DNA of 64,000 nucleotides, taken from Kluyvera georgiana ATCC 51603. GTDB lineage: Bacteria > Pseudomonadota > Gammaproteobacteria > Enterobacterales > Enterobacteriaceae. Below are positions 13,311-26,018 of the stretch, one piece after another (position 1 is the stretch's first letter; each line of letters starts with the position of its first letter). The stretch covers positions 49,664 to 113,663 of the forward strand of contig NZ_LXEU01000003.1 in the NCBI RefSeq assembly GCF_001654985.1, written 5' to 3'. A program made the position numbers and the translations under genes. Below the pieces are notes generated by a model, which did no database searches, had not been told where the DNA came from, and saw only the letters and a list, made by a program, of their open reading frames with translations.

Positions 13311-14301
13311 ATGAATAACAAATGCATCTGCCTGGTGCTGATGACGTCATCCTGCATGGTATTTCAGGCCACTGCCGCCACGGATTTGACGCCCCTGTAT
13401 AGCTATCAGGATGATAACCAGGCCACGCCTTTGCACGAAAACACAACGCAAGTTGCTGAAGTGAAACATCACGTTTTACCGTTTTGGGGTGACGAAGCGC
13501 GGTTATGAATTACCGCAAACCTTTGGTGTGAATATTAACTACATGAATATTCGACAGAATATTGATGTAGATAGTATCAACTTTAACGGATTGTCTCTGC
13601 GTAGCCACTCGCTGGACAATGCCTTTAAAATCAACGTCGGTAAAACTCGCGAACGCAGCAAAACCGAAACGCTCAAGCTGGACGCCTGGCTGCTGCCGTT
13701 TATGAATGTTTATGGGCTGGTTGGCTATACCGATGGGCACTCTGTGTCGCAGATTGGCGTGGGGATTAAAGGGCCGCGTAAGTACCACTATCCCGGCAAT
13801 TTGCAAAATCTGGCTTTCCAGCTCGACTTTAAAGGCACGACTTACGGAGTGGGCACCACGCTGGTTGGCGGGATAGGTAACTGGTTTACCGCTTTCGACG
13901 CTAACTACACGCAAACTCGGTTCGATATCCTGGACGGTAGCATTAATGCCTTTACCCTTTCTCCGCGCCTTGGCTACCGCTTCAGTACGCCGGGCAGTGA
14001 TGCACTGCATCTCCCCGCGGGTAAATTAAACCTGTGGGTTGGCAGCATGTATCAGGACGTGCAGCAGGAATTTAAAGGCAGCCTCAATGATCTGACGATG
14101 CCATCAACCGCCCTACAGGATATGGTGAATCTGGCCAACAAAGAGGGTAAAGGCCGCTTTGATGTGAAACAGCATCTACAGTCCCCGTGGAACATGCTGG
14201 TGGGCGCGCAGTACGAGCTGACGGCTAACTTTAACGTCACCACCGAGATAGGCTTCGCGGAACGTAACAGCTTATTTGTTGCCGGAGAGTATCGCTTTTG
14301 A
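13311..14301 (+). pseudogene. Outer-membrane beta-barrel protein, frameshifted
   Basis: Two overlapping frames make one protein. The first (13311-13508) gives a signal peptide (NKCICLVLMTSSCMVFQATA) and runs to LPFWGDEAR before a stop. The second, readable from a GTG at 13489, continues RGYELPQTFGVNINYMNIRQ and runs 270 residues to a terminal EYRF, the C-terminal phenylalanine typical of outer-membrane barrels. The shift lies in the bases GAAGCGCGGTTATGAA. Two lost bases of a GCGCGC tract (or one inserted base) would explain it. The downstream part has alternating amphipathic strands. Either the gene is broken, or the GTG restarts translation without a signal peptide. The function is unknown to me. 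It is the first gene of a three-gene envelope operon. Confidence 0.72.
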
Positions 14302-15428
14302 TCCGCGCCGGCCTCCTCTTTTGTCTCTGCCTGTTTGCGTCCTTGACGCAGGCCGCGCTGCCAAGCCGCAGCGAGGTTGATGGCTGGCTGCAAAAGCTAG
14401 GAGCCAGCGATAACTTCGATGCCAGCAAAGGTATCGACTGGGGCGTCATGCCGGGGCCGTTCTACACCCCTGAATTGGGGCTGGGGATCGGTACCGCGGT
14501 CGTCGGCATGTATCGCCCTGACCCCAACGACACGGTCAGCCAGAACTCGACGCTGACGCTTAGCGGCTATTTTAGCTCAACCGGCGCATTTGGCCTGACG
14601 ATGCAAAATTATGCCTTTTTCGCCGACGATCGCTGGCGTTTCTTTCTTGATAGTGCGTTAACCGACACCCCAACATACTACTGGGGTCAGGGATTTACCG
14701 CGGGCGATAAAGACAGTCAGAAAGAACAGTACACCGCGCAGGTTCTGGATTTACGTCCCACGCTATACCGTCGGCTGGCGCCGAACGTTTACCTTGGCGT
14801 CGGCTGGTCGCTGAATGCCCAGCACGCAGCCCAGATGGATGATAGCGATCCGCCGAAAATAGAGCACACGGCGCAGGGAGCATCGGTGCTGAGCTCCGGC
14901 GGCAGTATCGAATTGAGCTGGGATGACCGGGATTTTGTTCCCAATCCGCGTCAGGGGCAGTATGCCGATGTGCGCTATACCCGCTTCACGCCTGACACCG
15001 GCAGTGATACCCGCTTTGATGAATATCAGCTGCACTACAGTCGCTACCACTCGCTGGACGATAAAAACGTGCTGGCGTGGGAGATGGATGGCGCGTTTAC
15101 CCAGGGCGATGTCCCATGGAGCATGATGCCGCTACTTGGCAGCAACCAGCGAATGCGTGGTTATTACGAGGGACGCTATCGGGACAAAAATGTCGTTAGC
15201 GGCCAGCTGGAATATCGGCGCAAGCTTGACTGGCGGCACGGCGTTGTTGGCTGGCTTGGCGCGGGCACTATGGGGCCGTCGTTTTACGCGCTGGATAACG
15301 GACGTTGGCTTCCCTCGGCGGGCGTCGGCTATCGCTTTGAATTTAAACCACGGGTGAACGTGCGCCTGGATTACGGCATCGGTAAAGGCAGCAGCGGGTT
15401 CTATTTTCAGGTTGGGGAGGCATTTTGA
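14298..15428 (+). CDS. BamA/TamA-like outer-membrane barrel protein
   Basis: A 376-residue exported protein with signal peptide MIRAGLLFCLCLFASLTQA. It then has an Omp85-type (bacterial surface antigen) barrel without visible POTRA domains. Supporting details are ELSWDDRDFVPNPRQGQYADV (a conserved strand pair of the family), the lid-loop-like motif NQRMRGYYEGRYRDKN near residue 290, and a C-terminal phenylalanine. The start is TTG in a TTGA overlap with the preceding gene, chosen because GGAGAG lies nine bases upstream and no ATG is near. It may be a transport barrel or an anchor for its operon partners. The function is not established. Confidence 0.78.
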   Translation: MIRAGLLFCLCLFASLTQAALPSRSEVDGWLQKLGASDNFDASKGIDWGVMPGPFYTPELGLGIGTAVVGMYRPDPNDTVSQNSTLTLSGYFSSTGAFGLTMQNYAFFADDRWRFFLDSALTDTPTYYWGQGFTAGDKDSQKEQYTAQVLDLRPTLYRRLAPNVYLGVGWSLNAQHAAQMDDSDPPKIEHTAQGASVLSSGGSIELSWDDRDFVPNPRQGQYADVRYTRFTPDTGSDTRFDEYQLHYSRYHSLDDKNVLAWEMDGAFTQGDVPWSMMPLLGSNQRMRGYYEGRYRDKNVVSGQLEYRRKLDWRHGVVGWLGAGTMGPSFYALDNGRWLPSAGVGYRFEFKPRVNVRLDYGIGKGSSGFYFQVGEAF

Positions 15429-16549
15429 AGGCGTTTATTCACACCCTTTTGCTTCTGGCGCTGTGCGTGGTCTCACGCAGCTACGCGATGCTGCCGGTAC
15501 CGCTTGATTTAGCGACACAGGCGACCGTCCGGGCGACTCGCGCGTGGCCCGCGATGCCACCGCAGCCGTTACCAAAAGGGCTTCGCCCTTGCTGTGCCTT
15601 TGGCTATAACCTGCACGCCGCGCTGTGGGGGATATCGGTACCGCTATATCAGTTGGATAACGTGGTGAGCGCAGAGCACCTTGGGCAGCATCAGTACAAC
15701 GATAAGATGCTGGCAGGGTTGGAAAATCTTACCGGTTTAAGTCGTGAGAACAACGGTATTCTTTACACCACCCGCGGCGGTTTTATCGATACCGCGCACG
15801 TGCGCGATACGGCGGATATGACGGTGTATCTCTTCAGCCAGCTGCTGCCGAAATTGGGCCAGCGATTTACCCTTGATTTGGATAGCGAACTGGCCCAACG
15901 TCGGGTGGTTTTTAATGCCTTTACCCCTCCGTCAGATCCTGCGGAACGCTACACGTTGGCGGCCTGGCTGGCGGCACATCTGGCGTTTCAGGTGGCAGAG
16001 TGGCATGAAATTGCCCAATGGTACGGGTTTGAGTCTGTTCCTGGATTTTCAGAAGGTATTTCCGCTTTTTCGCCGGAAGATCTCTATTCTAACTTGCTGG
16101 GCGCGCGCCTGGCGGCCTCCCTGATTCTTGATGGTCAGACGGTTTCCCAGGGCGTCTACGAAGCCGCAATGGGGACGGCTCTTACCCAGGCACTGACGCA
16201 TCTTGGCGCGCAGTCCCCGGCTATCACTCGCTTTCATTTTGATATGCTCAACGGCCACTGGTGGAACAGCCAGAAGCGGGTGCCAGAGAAGTATCTGGTG
16301 CTAAAGCGTAATTACCAGATGGGCGATAATCGGCTACCTACGCCAGTGCCCGGTGAACGGACGACGCCGCAGCGCTTGATGCTGCCGCATCGCTGGCACG
16401 GAATGGCGCTCAACGCGCTGGGTGAACTGCAGCTGTGGCCGACGACCGATATGGTTCATTTGCCGTTGCCAGCGCGTTATTACACGCAGGTGGATTTTCC
16501 CGTGCTGGCGGCCAGCGCACAGCAGGCGGATCGTCACCAGCTTCGCTAA
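15425..16549 (+). CDS. DUF4056 domain-containing exported protein
   Basis: A 374-residue protein with an N-terminal signal sequence (MKAFIHTLLLLALCVVSRSYA) and the conserved stretch VAEWHEIAQWYGFESVPGFS, then EGISAFSPEDLYSNLLGARL, which I recognise as DUF4056. The clustered H/E residues could hint at metal-dependent chemistry, but that is only a suggestion. The start is TTG in another TTGA overlap, preceded by GGGGAGG four bases upstream. Its tight coupling to the BamA-like gene suggests a shared envelope role. Confidence 0.78.
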   Translation: MKAFIHTLLLLALCVVSRSYAMLPVPLDLATQATVRATRAWPAMPPQPLPKGLRPCCAFGYNLHAALWGISVPLYQLDNVVSAEHLGQHQYNDKMLAGLENLTGLSRENNGILYTTRGGFIDTAHVRDTADMTVYLFSQLLPKLGQRFTLDLDSELAQRRVVFNAFTPPSDPAERYTLAAWLAAHLAFQVAEWHEIAQWYGFESVPGFSEGISAFSPEDLYSNLLGARLAASLILDGQTVSQGVYEAAMGTALTQALTHLGAQSPAITRFHFDMLNGHWWNSQKRVPEKYLVLKRNYQMGDNRLPTPVPGERTTPQRLMLPHRWHGMALNALGELQLWPTTDMVHLPLPARYYTQVDFPVLAASAQQADRHQLR

Positions 16550-16613
16550 ATATTTATGGAATAGTCCGTTCGCGTGGTAAAACCACGAGGTATCTTTTGA
16601 ACGGGACTCCGCC

Positions 16614-17840
16614 ATGAAACAAATCACCTTTGCGCCGCGTAATCATCAGATTACCAATACCCGTACGTGGACGCCGGACAGCCAGTGGCTGGTTTACGAC
16701 GTCCGCCCTTCCGGAGCTTCATTTACCGGCGAAACGATTGAGCGCGTGAACGTCAATAGCGGTGACGTTGAGGTGATTTATCGCGCCCATCATGGTGCGC
16801 ACGTCGGCGTGGTGACGGTACATCCTGCCGCCGAGCAGTACGTCTTTATTCATGGGCCGGAAAATCCAGACGCAGACTGGCAGTATGATTTCCATCACCG
16901 ACGCGGCGTGGTGACCGCGCAGGGAGAAACGCGCAATCTCGACGCAATGGATATCACCGCACCCTATACGCCCGGCGCACTGCGCGGCGGGAGTCATGTT
17001 CACGTTTACAGCCCCTGTGGGCAGTTCGTGAGTTTTACCTACAATGACCATGTGATGCACGAATATGATCCGGCGCTGGACCTGCGTAACGTCGGCGTCG
17101 CCGTACCTTATGGCCCGGTAGCGCCCCACGGTCAGCATCCCCGGGAATACGGCGGCAGCCACTGGTGCGTGCTGGTCAGTCAGACGACCGCCCAGCCGCA
17201 GCCCGGCAGTGATGACATCAACCGCGCCTATGAAGAGGGGTGGGTGGGCTCGCGAGCGCTGGCATTTATAGGCGATACCGTTTCGCTTGCCGGTGAGAAA
17301 GTGCCGGAGCTGTTCCTCGTTGAGCTACCGTTTGACGAGCAGGGCTGGAAACAGGCGGGTGATGCGCCGCTGCAGGGGACCGACACCACGCTTCCTGCGC
17401 CGCCCGCGGGCGTTCGCCAGCGACGGCTAACCTTCACGCATCAGCGTGCATTTCCGGGGCTGGTGAACGTTCCGCGCCACTGGGTTCGCAGCGATCCGCA
17501 GGGAACGCAGATTGCCTTTTTAATGCGTGATGACAGCGGTGTCGTGCAGTTGTGGTTGATTTCGCCAGACGGTGGAGAACCGCGCCAGCTGACGCACAAT
17601 ACCTCCGACATTCAGTCGGCGTTTAACTGGCATCCATCCGGAAATGGGCTGGGTATGGTGCTGGAAGGGCGTATTGCCTGGTGTGATGCTTCGAGTGGCG
17701 AAATCACTTTTTTAACTGACAAGCACGCCAATCAGCCATCGGCGGATGCCGTCGTTTTCTCGCCCGACGGACGATCGATTGCCTGGATGGAAGAAACGGC
17801 TGGCTTTCGCCAGCTGTGGGTAACCGGAACCGGCTACTGA
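16614..17840 (+). CDS. yidR: YidR family protein (DUF3748, TolB-like propeller)
   Basis: A 408-residue protein similar to E. coli YidR throughout (NHQITNTRTWTPDSQWLVYD, GGSHVHVYSPCGQFVSFTYN, PVAPHGQHPREYGGSHWCVL). Repeated WTPDSQW, HPSGNG and FSPDGRSIAWM units indicate a WD40/TolB-like beta-propeller. No signal peptide is evident. Function unknown. It converges on yidQ with one base between stops. Confidence 0.92.
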   Translation: MKQITFAPRNHQITNTRTWTPDSQWLVYDVRPSGASFTGETIERVNVNSGDVEVIYRAHHGAHVGVVTVHPAAEQYVFIHGPENPDADWQYDFHHRRGVVTAQGETRNLDAMDITAPYTPGALRGGSHVHVYSPCGQFVSFTYNDHVMHEYDPALDLRNVGVAVPYGPVAPHGQHPREYGGSHWCVLVSQTTAQPQPGSDDINRAYEEGWVGSRALAFIGDTVSLAGEKVPELFLVELPFDEQGWKQAGDAPLQGTDTTLPAPPAGVRQRRLTFTHQRAFPGLVNVPRHWVRSDPQGTQIAFLMRDDSGVVQLWLISPDGGEPRQLTHNTSDIQSAFNWHPSGNGLGMVLEGRIAWCDASSGEITFLTDKHANQPSADAVVFSPDGRSIAWMEETAGFRQLWVTGTGY

Positions 17841-17841
17841 G

Positions 17842-18174
17842 TTACTGGGCGGGCATCGGGGCCGGCGGGATCACCGAATTGGTGGCCAGCGTCTCCTGCT
17901 CGCTCTTTTCAACCCGTGAACGGACCGAACTGTCCTTGCGGAAGAAGTCCCACGGCAGCAGCACGGTATCCATCACCGCCGTAAACGGCATATCAAGGGC
18001 GACCAGTGATTTGGTGGCCCAGCCGTTATCACCGTCGCTCAGCATCTCCGCGCTGGCGCGCGTGCCGGGATAAGTGCCTTCTTTGCCGCCGGTGTGTGAC
18101 ATGACGCTGGAACATCCTCCTGACAAGAAGATTCCCCCAACCAACGCCGTTTTAATCAGCAGATTTTTCATCAT
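17842..18174 (-). CDS. yidQ: YceK/YidQ family lipoprotein
   Basis: A 110-residue outer-envelope lipoprotein. The signal peptide ends in the lipobox LSGGC, with the cysteine near residue 20, followed by SSVMSHTGGKEGTYPGTRAS as in E. coli YidQ. A DMPFTAVMDTVLLPWD segment and a proline-rich tail follow. I chose the ATG at 18174 because it follows an AAGAG site and gives the E. coli length; the open frame continues 42 codons upstream without support. It diverges from ibpA. Confidence 0.92.
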   Translation of the reverse strand: MMKNLLIKTALVGGIFLSGGCSSVMSHTGGKEGTYPGTRASAEMLSDGDNGWATKSLVALDMPFTAVMDTVLLPWDFFRKDSSVRSRVEKSEQETLATNSVIPPAPMPAQ

Positions 18175-18349
18175 GAGCTCTTCGTTGTTATGAGCATAAA
18201 AAAGCTCCTCCTCCGGGTTATAGCCACCCGTTGCCAAAATAGAAAGCCCAGACTTACCGCTCTGTGGCGGCTGTCGCAATTTGGCCTTTCGTGCTCTCAC
18301 CCAGTGTAAGCCTTATCCGGGAAAGTGCAAAAAAAGTCAGACATTGGGG

Positions 18350-18376
18350 CTTGAAAAAGGTTCTTTGCCCCTCATT
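18350..18376 (+). promoter_or_regulatory. Sigma-32 heat-shock promoter of ibpAB
   Basis: CTTGAAA (18350-18356) and CCCCTCATT (18368-18376) with an 11-base spacer match the RpoH consensus and the position of the E. coli ibpA promoter. Confidence 0.85.
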
Positions 18377-18380
18377 TTAT

Positions 18381-18482
18381 AGGTGTAGCCGGGAAGAACA
18401 CGCCTGCGGGGTGTTCGGGCTTCACGACCTGTCCACGATGGAAGGTCTACTATTCTCGCTGATTTTCAGGAGCTATTTGATT
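18381..18482 (+). promoter_or_regulatory. ibpA 5' leader, probable ROSE-type RNA thermometer
   Basis: A leader of about 100 bases with several complementary segments ends in CAGGAGCTATTTGATT before the ATG. In E. coli and related enterics this leader masks the ribosome-binding site at low temperature. The structure here is inferred from homology, not folded. Confidence 0.7.
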
Positions 18483-18896
18483 ATGCGTAACTTCGACTTA
18501 TCTCCGTTATACCGTTCTGCCATTGGTTTTGACCGTCTGTTCAACCTGTTAGAAAACAATCAAACGCAAAGCAACGGCGGCTATCCTCCGTATAACGTTG
18601 AACTGGTTGACGAAAACCACTATCGCATCGCGATTGCCGTGGCCGGTTTTGCCGAAAGCGAGCTGGAAATTACCGCCCAGGACAACATGCTGGTGGTAAA
18701 AGGCGCGCATGCCGCAGAACAGAAAGAACGGACTTACCTCTATCAAGGTATTGCCGAGCGCAACTTTGAACGCAAATTCCAGCTAGCGGAAAACATCCAC
18801 GTGCGTGGCGCTAACCTGGTGAACGGCCTGCTGTATATCGAACTGGAACGCGTGATTCCGGAAGCGAACAAACCGCGCCGTATCGAAATTAACTAA
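18483..18896 (+). CDS. ibpA: Small heat-shock protein IbpA
   Basis: IbpA binds aggregating proteins and, with IbpB, hands them to ClpB/DnaK. It has 137 residues, the E. coli length, and differs at only a few positions. The alpha-crystallin domain runs about 35-125 with the conserved GLLYIELER and C-terminal RRIEIN. The ATG at 18483 follows AGGAG. Expression is expected from the sigma-32 promoter with thermometer control. Confidence 0.98.
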   Translation: MRNFDLSPLYRSAIGFDRLFNLLENNQTQSNGGYPPYNVELVDENHYRIAIAVAGFAESELEITAQDNMLVVKGAHAAEQKERTYLYQGIAERNFERKFQLAENIHVRGANLVNGLLYIELERVIPEANKPRRIEIN

Positions 18897-18989
18897 TTCT
18901 AGCGGGCCGCCCGCGCGGCCCTGTGCATCAACTGGCTTGCCGATTGGGAGCCGGAAGGTATTTACTCGCTTCTTAGAAGGAGAAACACA
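18897..18989 (+). promoter_or_regulatory. ibpA-ibpB intergenic leader
   Basis: Contains a GC-rich hairpin (18904-18910 with 18915-18921) and then the ibpB leader ending in AGAAGGAG. In E. coli the ibpB leader also acts as a thermosensor. Confidence 0.55.
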
Positions 18990-19418
18990 ATGCGTAACTA
19001 CGATTTATCCCCTCTGCTGCGTCAATGGATCGGCTTCGACAAACTGGCGAACGCGCTGCAAAGCAGCAGCGAAGGCCAGAGCTTCCCGCCGTACAACATC
19101 GAAAAAAGCGACGATAACCATTACCGTATTACGCTGGCGCTAGCCGGGTTCCGTCAGGAAGATCTGGACGTACAGCTGGAAGGCACCCGCCTCACCGTTA
19201 AGGGCACGCCGCAGCCGCAGGAAAAAGAGACCAAATGGCTGCACCAGGGCCTGGTGATGCAAGCCTTTAGCCTGAGCTTTACCCTCGCGGAAAATATGGA
19301 AGTCTCCGGTGCCACCTTTACTAACGGCTTGCTGCATATCGATTTAACCCGCAACGAGCCGGAAGCTATCGCGCCGCAGCGCATCGCCATCAGCGAGCGC
19401 CCGGCACTGAATAGCTAA
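18990..19418 (+). CDS. ibpB: Small heat-shock protein IbpB
   Basis: IbpB is the partner of IbpA in aggregate remodelling. It has 142 residues, the E. coli length, starting [20 protein letters not shown], with the alpha-crystallin core [20 protein letters not shown] and [13 protein letters not shown]. It is co-transcribed with ibpA and followed by a strong terminator. Confidence 0.98.
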   Translation: MRNYDLSPLLRQWIGFDKLANALQSSSEGQSFPPYNIEKSDDNHYRITLALAGFRQEDLDVQLEGTRLTVKGTPQPQEKETKWLHQGLVMQAFSLSFTLAENMEVSGATFTNGLLHIDLTRNEPEAIAPQRIAISERPALNS

Positions 19419-19434
19419 CGTTATTTGCCCAATT

Positions 19435-19460
19435 AGCCCCGAGAAATCGGGGCTTTTTTT
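19435..19460 (+). terminator. Terminator of ibpAB
   Basis: AGCCCCGA / TCGGGGCT stem followed by T7. Confidence 0.92.
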
Positions 19461-19683
19461 GCGCAATGAGCTTAAAGGACACAATAAAGACCAAGTGGAA
19501 ACTGCCCAGCAGGCAGGGGTTGGAACCGCGCTTGATTTCGCTTAAAAATCGCTGCTAAGGGAAAAGCGGTGCCCGAATAGCGTGCCCCATTTGGCTGAGT
19601 AATGTGCGCCGCACTACATACAAACCCCCCACAACTCAGACATAATCCATAGTGTTATTAATGTTATTCACAGGGAACATACT

Positions 19684-21345
19684 ATGAGTGATATAGCATT
19701 GACGGTCAGCGTACTGGCTCTGGTGGCGGTGGTCGGGCTGTGGATTGGTAATATCAAAATTCGCGGCATCGGTTTTGGTATTGGCGGTGTGCTGTTTGGT
19801 GGGATTATCGTCGGCCACTTTGTCGATCAGGCGGGGATTACCCTGAGCAGCCCGATGCTGCATTTTATTCAGGAATTTGGTCTGATCCTGTTCGTCTACA
19901 CTATCGGTATTCAGGTGGGCCCGGGCTTTTTTGCCTCGCTGCGTGTCTCCGGCCTGCGGCTGAATCTCTTCGCTATTCTGATTGTCATTCTCGGCGGCCT
20001 GGTCACTACCCTGCTGCATAAAATTTTCGCCATTCCGCTTCCCGTGGTGCTGGGCATTTTCTCCGGTGCAGTCACCAACACCCCCGCGTTGGGTGCCGGG
20101 CAGCAAATACTGCGCGACCTCGGCGAGCCTTTCAGCGTGGTCGATCAGATGGGGATGAGCTATGCCATGGCCTATCCATTTGGCATCTGCGGTATTTTGC
20201 TGACCATGTGGCTGGTGCGCCTGTTCTTTCGTATTAACGTAGAAAAAGAGGCCCAGCAGTTTGATGAACAGGCCGGTTCCGGCCATTCGCACCTCAAAAC
20301 CATCAATATTCGTGTCGAAAATACGAACCTGAATCGTATGGCGATTCAGGATATACCGGTCATCAACAGCGATAACATCATCTGTTCGCGGCTGAAACGG
20401 GGTGAGACGCTGATGGTGCCGTCGCCGACGACGCTGATTGAAACCGGAGACCTGCTGCACCTGGTGGGGGACGCGGCGGATCTGCATAACGCGCAGCTGG
20501 TGATTGGTAAAGAGGTCGAGACTTCGCTGTCGACGCGTGGGACCGACCTGAAAGTGGAAAGGGTTGTTGTTACCAACGAAAAGGTTTTAGGCAAGAAAAT
20601 CCGCGATCTGCACTATAAACAGCGCTATGACGTCGTGATCTCACGCCTGAATCGTGCTGGGGTGGAGCTGGTGGCCAGCAGCAATGCCAGCCTGCAGTTT
20701 GGTGATATCCTCAATCTGGTCGGCCGCCCTGCGGCGATTGACGCGGTGGCGTCAGAGCTGGGTAACGCCCAGCAAAAACTCCAGCAGGTGCAGATGCTGC
20801 CGGTGTTTATCGGCATCGGACTCGGCGTACTGCTTGGCTCCGTACCGCTGTTTATTCCCGGTTTCCCGGTGGCATTGAAGCTGGGGCTAGCGGGCGGGCC
20901 GCTGATTATGGCGCTGATCCTCGGGCGTATCGGCAGCATCGGCAAGCTCTACTGGTTTATGCCGCCGAGCGCTAACCTGGCGCTGCGCGAACTGGGGATT
21001 GTGCTGTTCCTCTCGGTGGTGGGGCTGAAGTCCGGCGGCGATTTTGTTGCTACGCTGATTCACGGCGAAGGGCTAAGCTGGATTGGCTACGGGATTTTCA
21101 TCACCGGTATCCCGCTGCTGACGGTCGGTATTCTGGCGCGAATTTTTGCCAAAATGAACTACCTGACCCTGTGCGGCATGCTGGCTGGTTCCATGACGGA
21201 CCCTCCGGCACTAGCCTTTGCCAACAACCTGCACGCGACCAACGGCGCGGCCGCGCTCTCCTACGCCACGGTATATCCGCTGGTGATGTTCCTGCGCATT
21301 ATCACGCCTCAGCTGCTGGCGGTATTGTTCTGGGGGATGGGTTAA
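19684..21345 (+). CDS. yidE: YidE, putative AAE-family transporter with RCK domains
   Basis: A 553-residue inner-membrane protein of the aspartate:alanine exchanger family. It has an N-terminal block of hydrophobic helices (1-180), two central TrkA-C/RCK domains (about 200-370, with [23 protein letters not shown] and [11 protein letters not shown] repeats), and a C-terminal block of helices. The duplicated motifs [14 protein letters not shown] and [13 protein letters not shown] mark the two transport halves. The substrate is unknown. Its 3' end overlaps yidP tail to tail by 44 bases. Confidence 0.95.
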   Translation: MSDIALTVSVLALVAVVGLWIGNIKIRGIGFGIGGVLFGGIIVGHFVDQAGITLSSPMLHFIQEFGLILFVYTIGIQVGPGFFASLRVSGLRLNLFAILIVILGGLVTTLLHKIFAIPLPVVLGIFSGAVTNTPALGAGQQILRDLGEPFSVVDQMGMSYAMAYPFGICGILLTMWLVRLFFRINVEKEAQQFDEQAGSGHSHLKTINIRVENTNLNRMAIQDIPVINSDNIICSRLKRGETLMVPSPTTLIETGDLLHLVGDAADLHNAQLVIGKEVETSLSTRGTDLKVERVVVTNEKVLGKKIRDLHYKQRYDVVISRLNRAGVELVASSNASLQFGDILNLVGRPAAIDAVASELGNAQQKLQQVQMLPVFIGIGLGVLLGSVPLFIPGFPVALKLGLAGGPLIMALILGRIGSIGKLYWFMPPSANLALRELGIVLFLSVVGLKSGGDFVATLIHGEGLSWIGYGIFITGIPLLTVGILARIFAKMNYLTLCGMLAGSMTDPPALAFANNLHATNGAAALSYATVYPLVMFLRIITPQLLAVLFWGMG

Positions 21346-22051
21346 CGGCCTGCACGCGACGTAGGTGGTAATCCACCTGATATTCACTGGCGTTGCGGAA
21401 CATCACGGAATAGTTAAGAAACTCGCCGCTGTCGCTGTAGGAAAGGGAGGTGATACGGAGCAGCGGCGTCTGTTCCGGGACATTTAAGCTCTGCGCCAGC
21501 TGCTTATCGGCCAGCACTGGCGCCAGGCTTTCATAGTTGCCGCTAATGGTCATCCCGCAATCCTTCTCAATGTAATCAAACTTCGAGCCTTCCAGATGCA
21601 CCAGCGACAGGTTACGGAACAATTTCACTGGCATATAGCTGTCTTCCAGCATCAGCGGTTTGCCATCCACATAGCGCACCCGGCGTGAGAAATAGATTCG
21701 TTCGTTCATCTGAATTCTTAGCTGGCTGGCGATCGCTGGCGGTGCGGGCATCATCTCAAAAACCAAAACCTTGCTGGTCACCTCTTTCCCTTGTTGGCGC
21801 AGTACCTCCACCAGGCCGGTTAAATTGGTGGTTTCATGATGAATATCTTTATGCGCCACGTAGGTTCCGCTGCCGTGCCGTCTGACCACCAGCCCCCACT
21901 CAATAAGCAGGTCAATAGCTTTACGAATGGTCATACGTGCCACGCCGAACTCTTCTGCCAGCTTTTTCTCCCCCGGCAGCGGGCTGCCAATATTGTAATC
22001 TGACGAATTAAGCCGTAAACGCAATCTGTCGGCAATGGATTTATAGATCAC
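21302..22051 (-). CDS. yidP: GntR/UTRA transcriptional regulator YidP
   Basis: A 249-residue repressor-type regulator. The N-terminal winged helix carries [24 protein letters not shown] sequence (residues 22-45), followed by a UTRA effector domain ([20 protein letters not shown]). It closely resembles E. coli YidP, which neighbours glvC there too. The start codon is GTG at 22051, preceded by GAGGTCTAG. It is divergent from the glvC-type permease and so probably controls it in response to a phosphorylated glucoside. About ten extra C-terminal residues compared with E. coli run into the yidE overlap. Confidence 0.93.
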   Translation of the reverse strand: MIYKSIADRLRLRLNSSDYNIGSPLPGEKKLAEEFGVARMTIRKAIDLLIEWGLVVRRHGSGTYVAHKDIHHETTNLTGLVEVLRQQGKEVTSKVLVFEMMPAPPAIASQLRIQMNERIYFSRRVRYVDGKPLMLEDSYMPVKLFRNLSLVHLEGSKFDYIEKDCGMTISGNYESLAPVLADKQLAQSLNVPEQTPLLRITSLSYSDSGEFLNYSVMFRNASEYQVDYHLRRVQAVNPSPRTIPPAAEA

Positions 22052-22348
22052 AGCTAGACCTCTTATCGTCTCCGGGATGAAATTAATGAACCGCTGTTCC
22101 TTATTTAAAACTAATTTATTACAGCGGATTAAGCGTTCATCACTAATCGAATAAAAATAGCGCTGTTGAAGATGTCTATTAATTACTTAAAAAGTAGACA
22201 ACATTGTGCTGATTAAAACCATGAAAGGGATCACGAATCACAACCCGGCCGCATGTTGTCTGAGGGGCGAATTCTTATTCTCGTAGCAGGCCGAAGATGA
22301 ACATAACAAGGCCACTTACCCTACGAGTTGTTAAATGAGGATTGCTCA
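22052..22348. promoter_or_regulatory. yidP / glvC divergent promoter region
   Basis: A 297-base AT-rich gap with no gene. A spaced palindrome at 22173-22200 (TGTCTA ... TAGACA, with nested ACTT/AAGT) is a candidate operator for the divergent GntR protein. Promoter hexamers could not be fixed with confidence. Confidence 0.5.
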
Positions 22349-25290
<2,942 letters not shown>

Positions 25291-25299
25291 CCCTACCCG

Positions 25300-25330
25300 C
25301 TTAGGCCGCCTGCGTTGCATGCGGCCTAAG
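25300..25330. terminator. Bidirectional hairpin between glvG and second gntR
   Basis: Ten-base perfect stem CTTAGGCCGC / GCGGCCTAAG with an 11-base loop. The right arm includes the stop codon of the convergent gntR gene. There is no long T run on either side. Confidence 0.6.
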
Positions 25331-26018
25331 CATAATGATCGATACGGTATTCACTGGTATTACGATACATAATTGAGTAGTTAATAAACTCATTTTTCTT
25401 GCTGCAGGTTAAGGAGGTAATGCAGAGTATTGGCGAATTCTCTTTTACCTGGAGCAGTTCAGCAATATTGCTGTCTGCCAGTACGGGCGTTAAGCATTCA
25501 TAGTTGCCACTAATTCCAACATGACAGCTTTCTTCAATATACCTGAATTTTGACCCTTCCAGGTGGGATACGGAGAGATTGCGGAAAAGGTGCACTGGCA
25601 TATAGCTGTCCTCTAGCATTAACGGCGTGCCATTCACAAAACGCATTCTCCGGGAATAATAAACATTATGACCTGTAGGAATTTTTAATTGCATCGCAAT
25701 TGCTTCCGTCGCGGGTTGAATCTGAAAAATAAGAACCTGGCTGGTTAAGTTGTCATTAAGTGTTTTCATCGACTCAAAAAATCCAGCAAGGTTTTCTGTG
25801 CCCGGATAAACATTTTTATGGGAAATATAAGTACCGCTACCATTCTTACGGAAAACAAGCCCCCAGTTGACGAGTAAATCAACGGCTTTGCGAATCGTCA
25901 TTCTTGAAACACAAAACTCTTCTGCCAGTTTGTGCTCGCCTGGCAGGGCGCTACCGATGGCATATTCCGCTGTGCCAATACGGATCCTGAGCTGGTTAGC
26001 AATCGATTTGTAGATCAT
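25326..26018 (-). CDS. GntR/UTRA regulator, second copy
   Basis: A 230-residue paralogue of YidP. Its first residues MIYKSIANQLRIRI parallel [14 protein letters not shown], with HTH LPGEHKLAEEFCVSRMTIRK and UTRA core [20 protein letters not shown]. It is noticeably more AT-rich than yidP and diverges from the second glvC-like gene, so it likely regulates that module. The ATG at 26018 is preceded by GAGGTCTAGTT, a leader also present upstream of yidP. Confidence 0.9.
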   Translation of the reverse strand: MIYKSIANQLRIRIGTAEYAIGSALPGEHKLAEEFCVSRMTIRKAVDLLVNWGLVFRKNGSGTYISHKNVYPGTENLAGFFESMKTLNDNLTSQVLIFQIQPATEAIAMQLKIPTGHNVYYSRRMRFVNGTPLMLEDSYMPVHLFRNLSVSHLEGSKFRYIEESCHVGISGNYECLTPVLADSNIAELLQVKENSPILCITSLTCSKKNEFINYSIMYRNTSEYRIDHYA

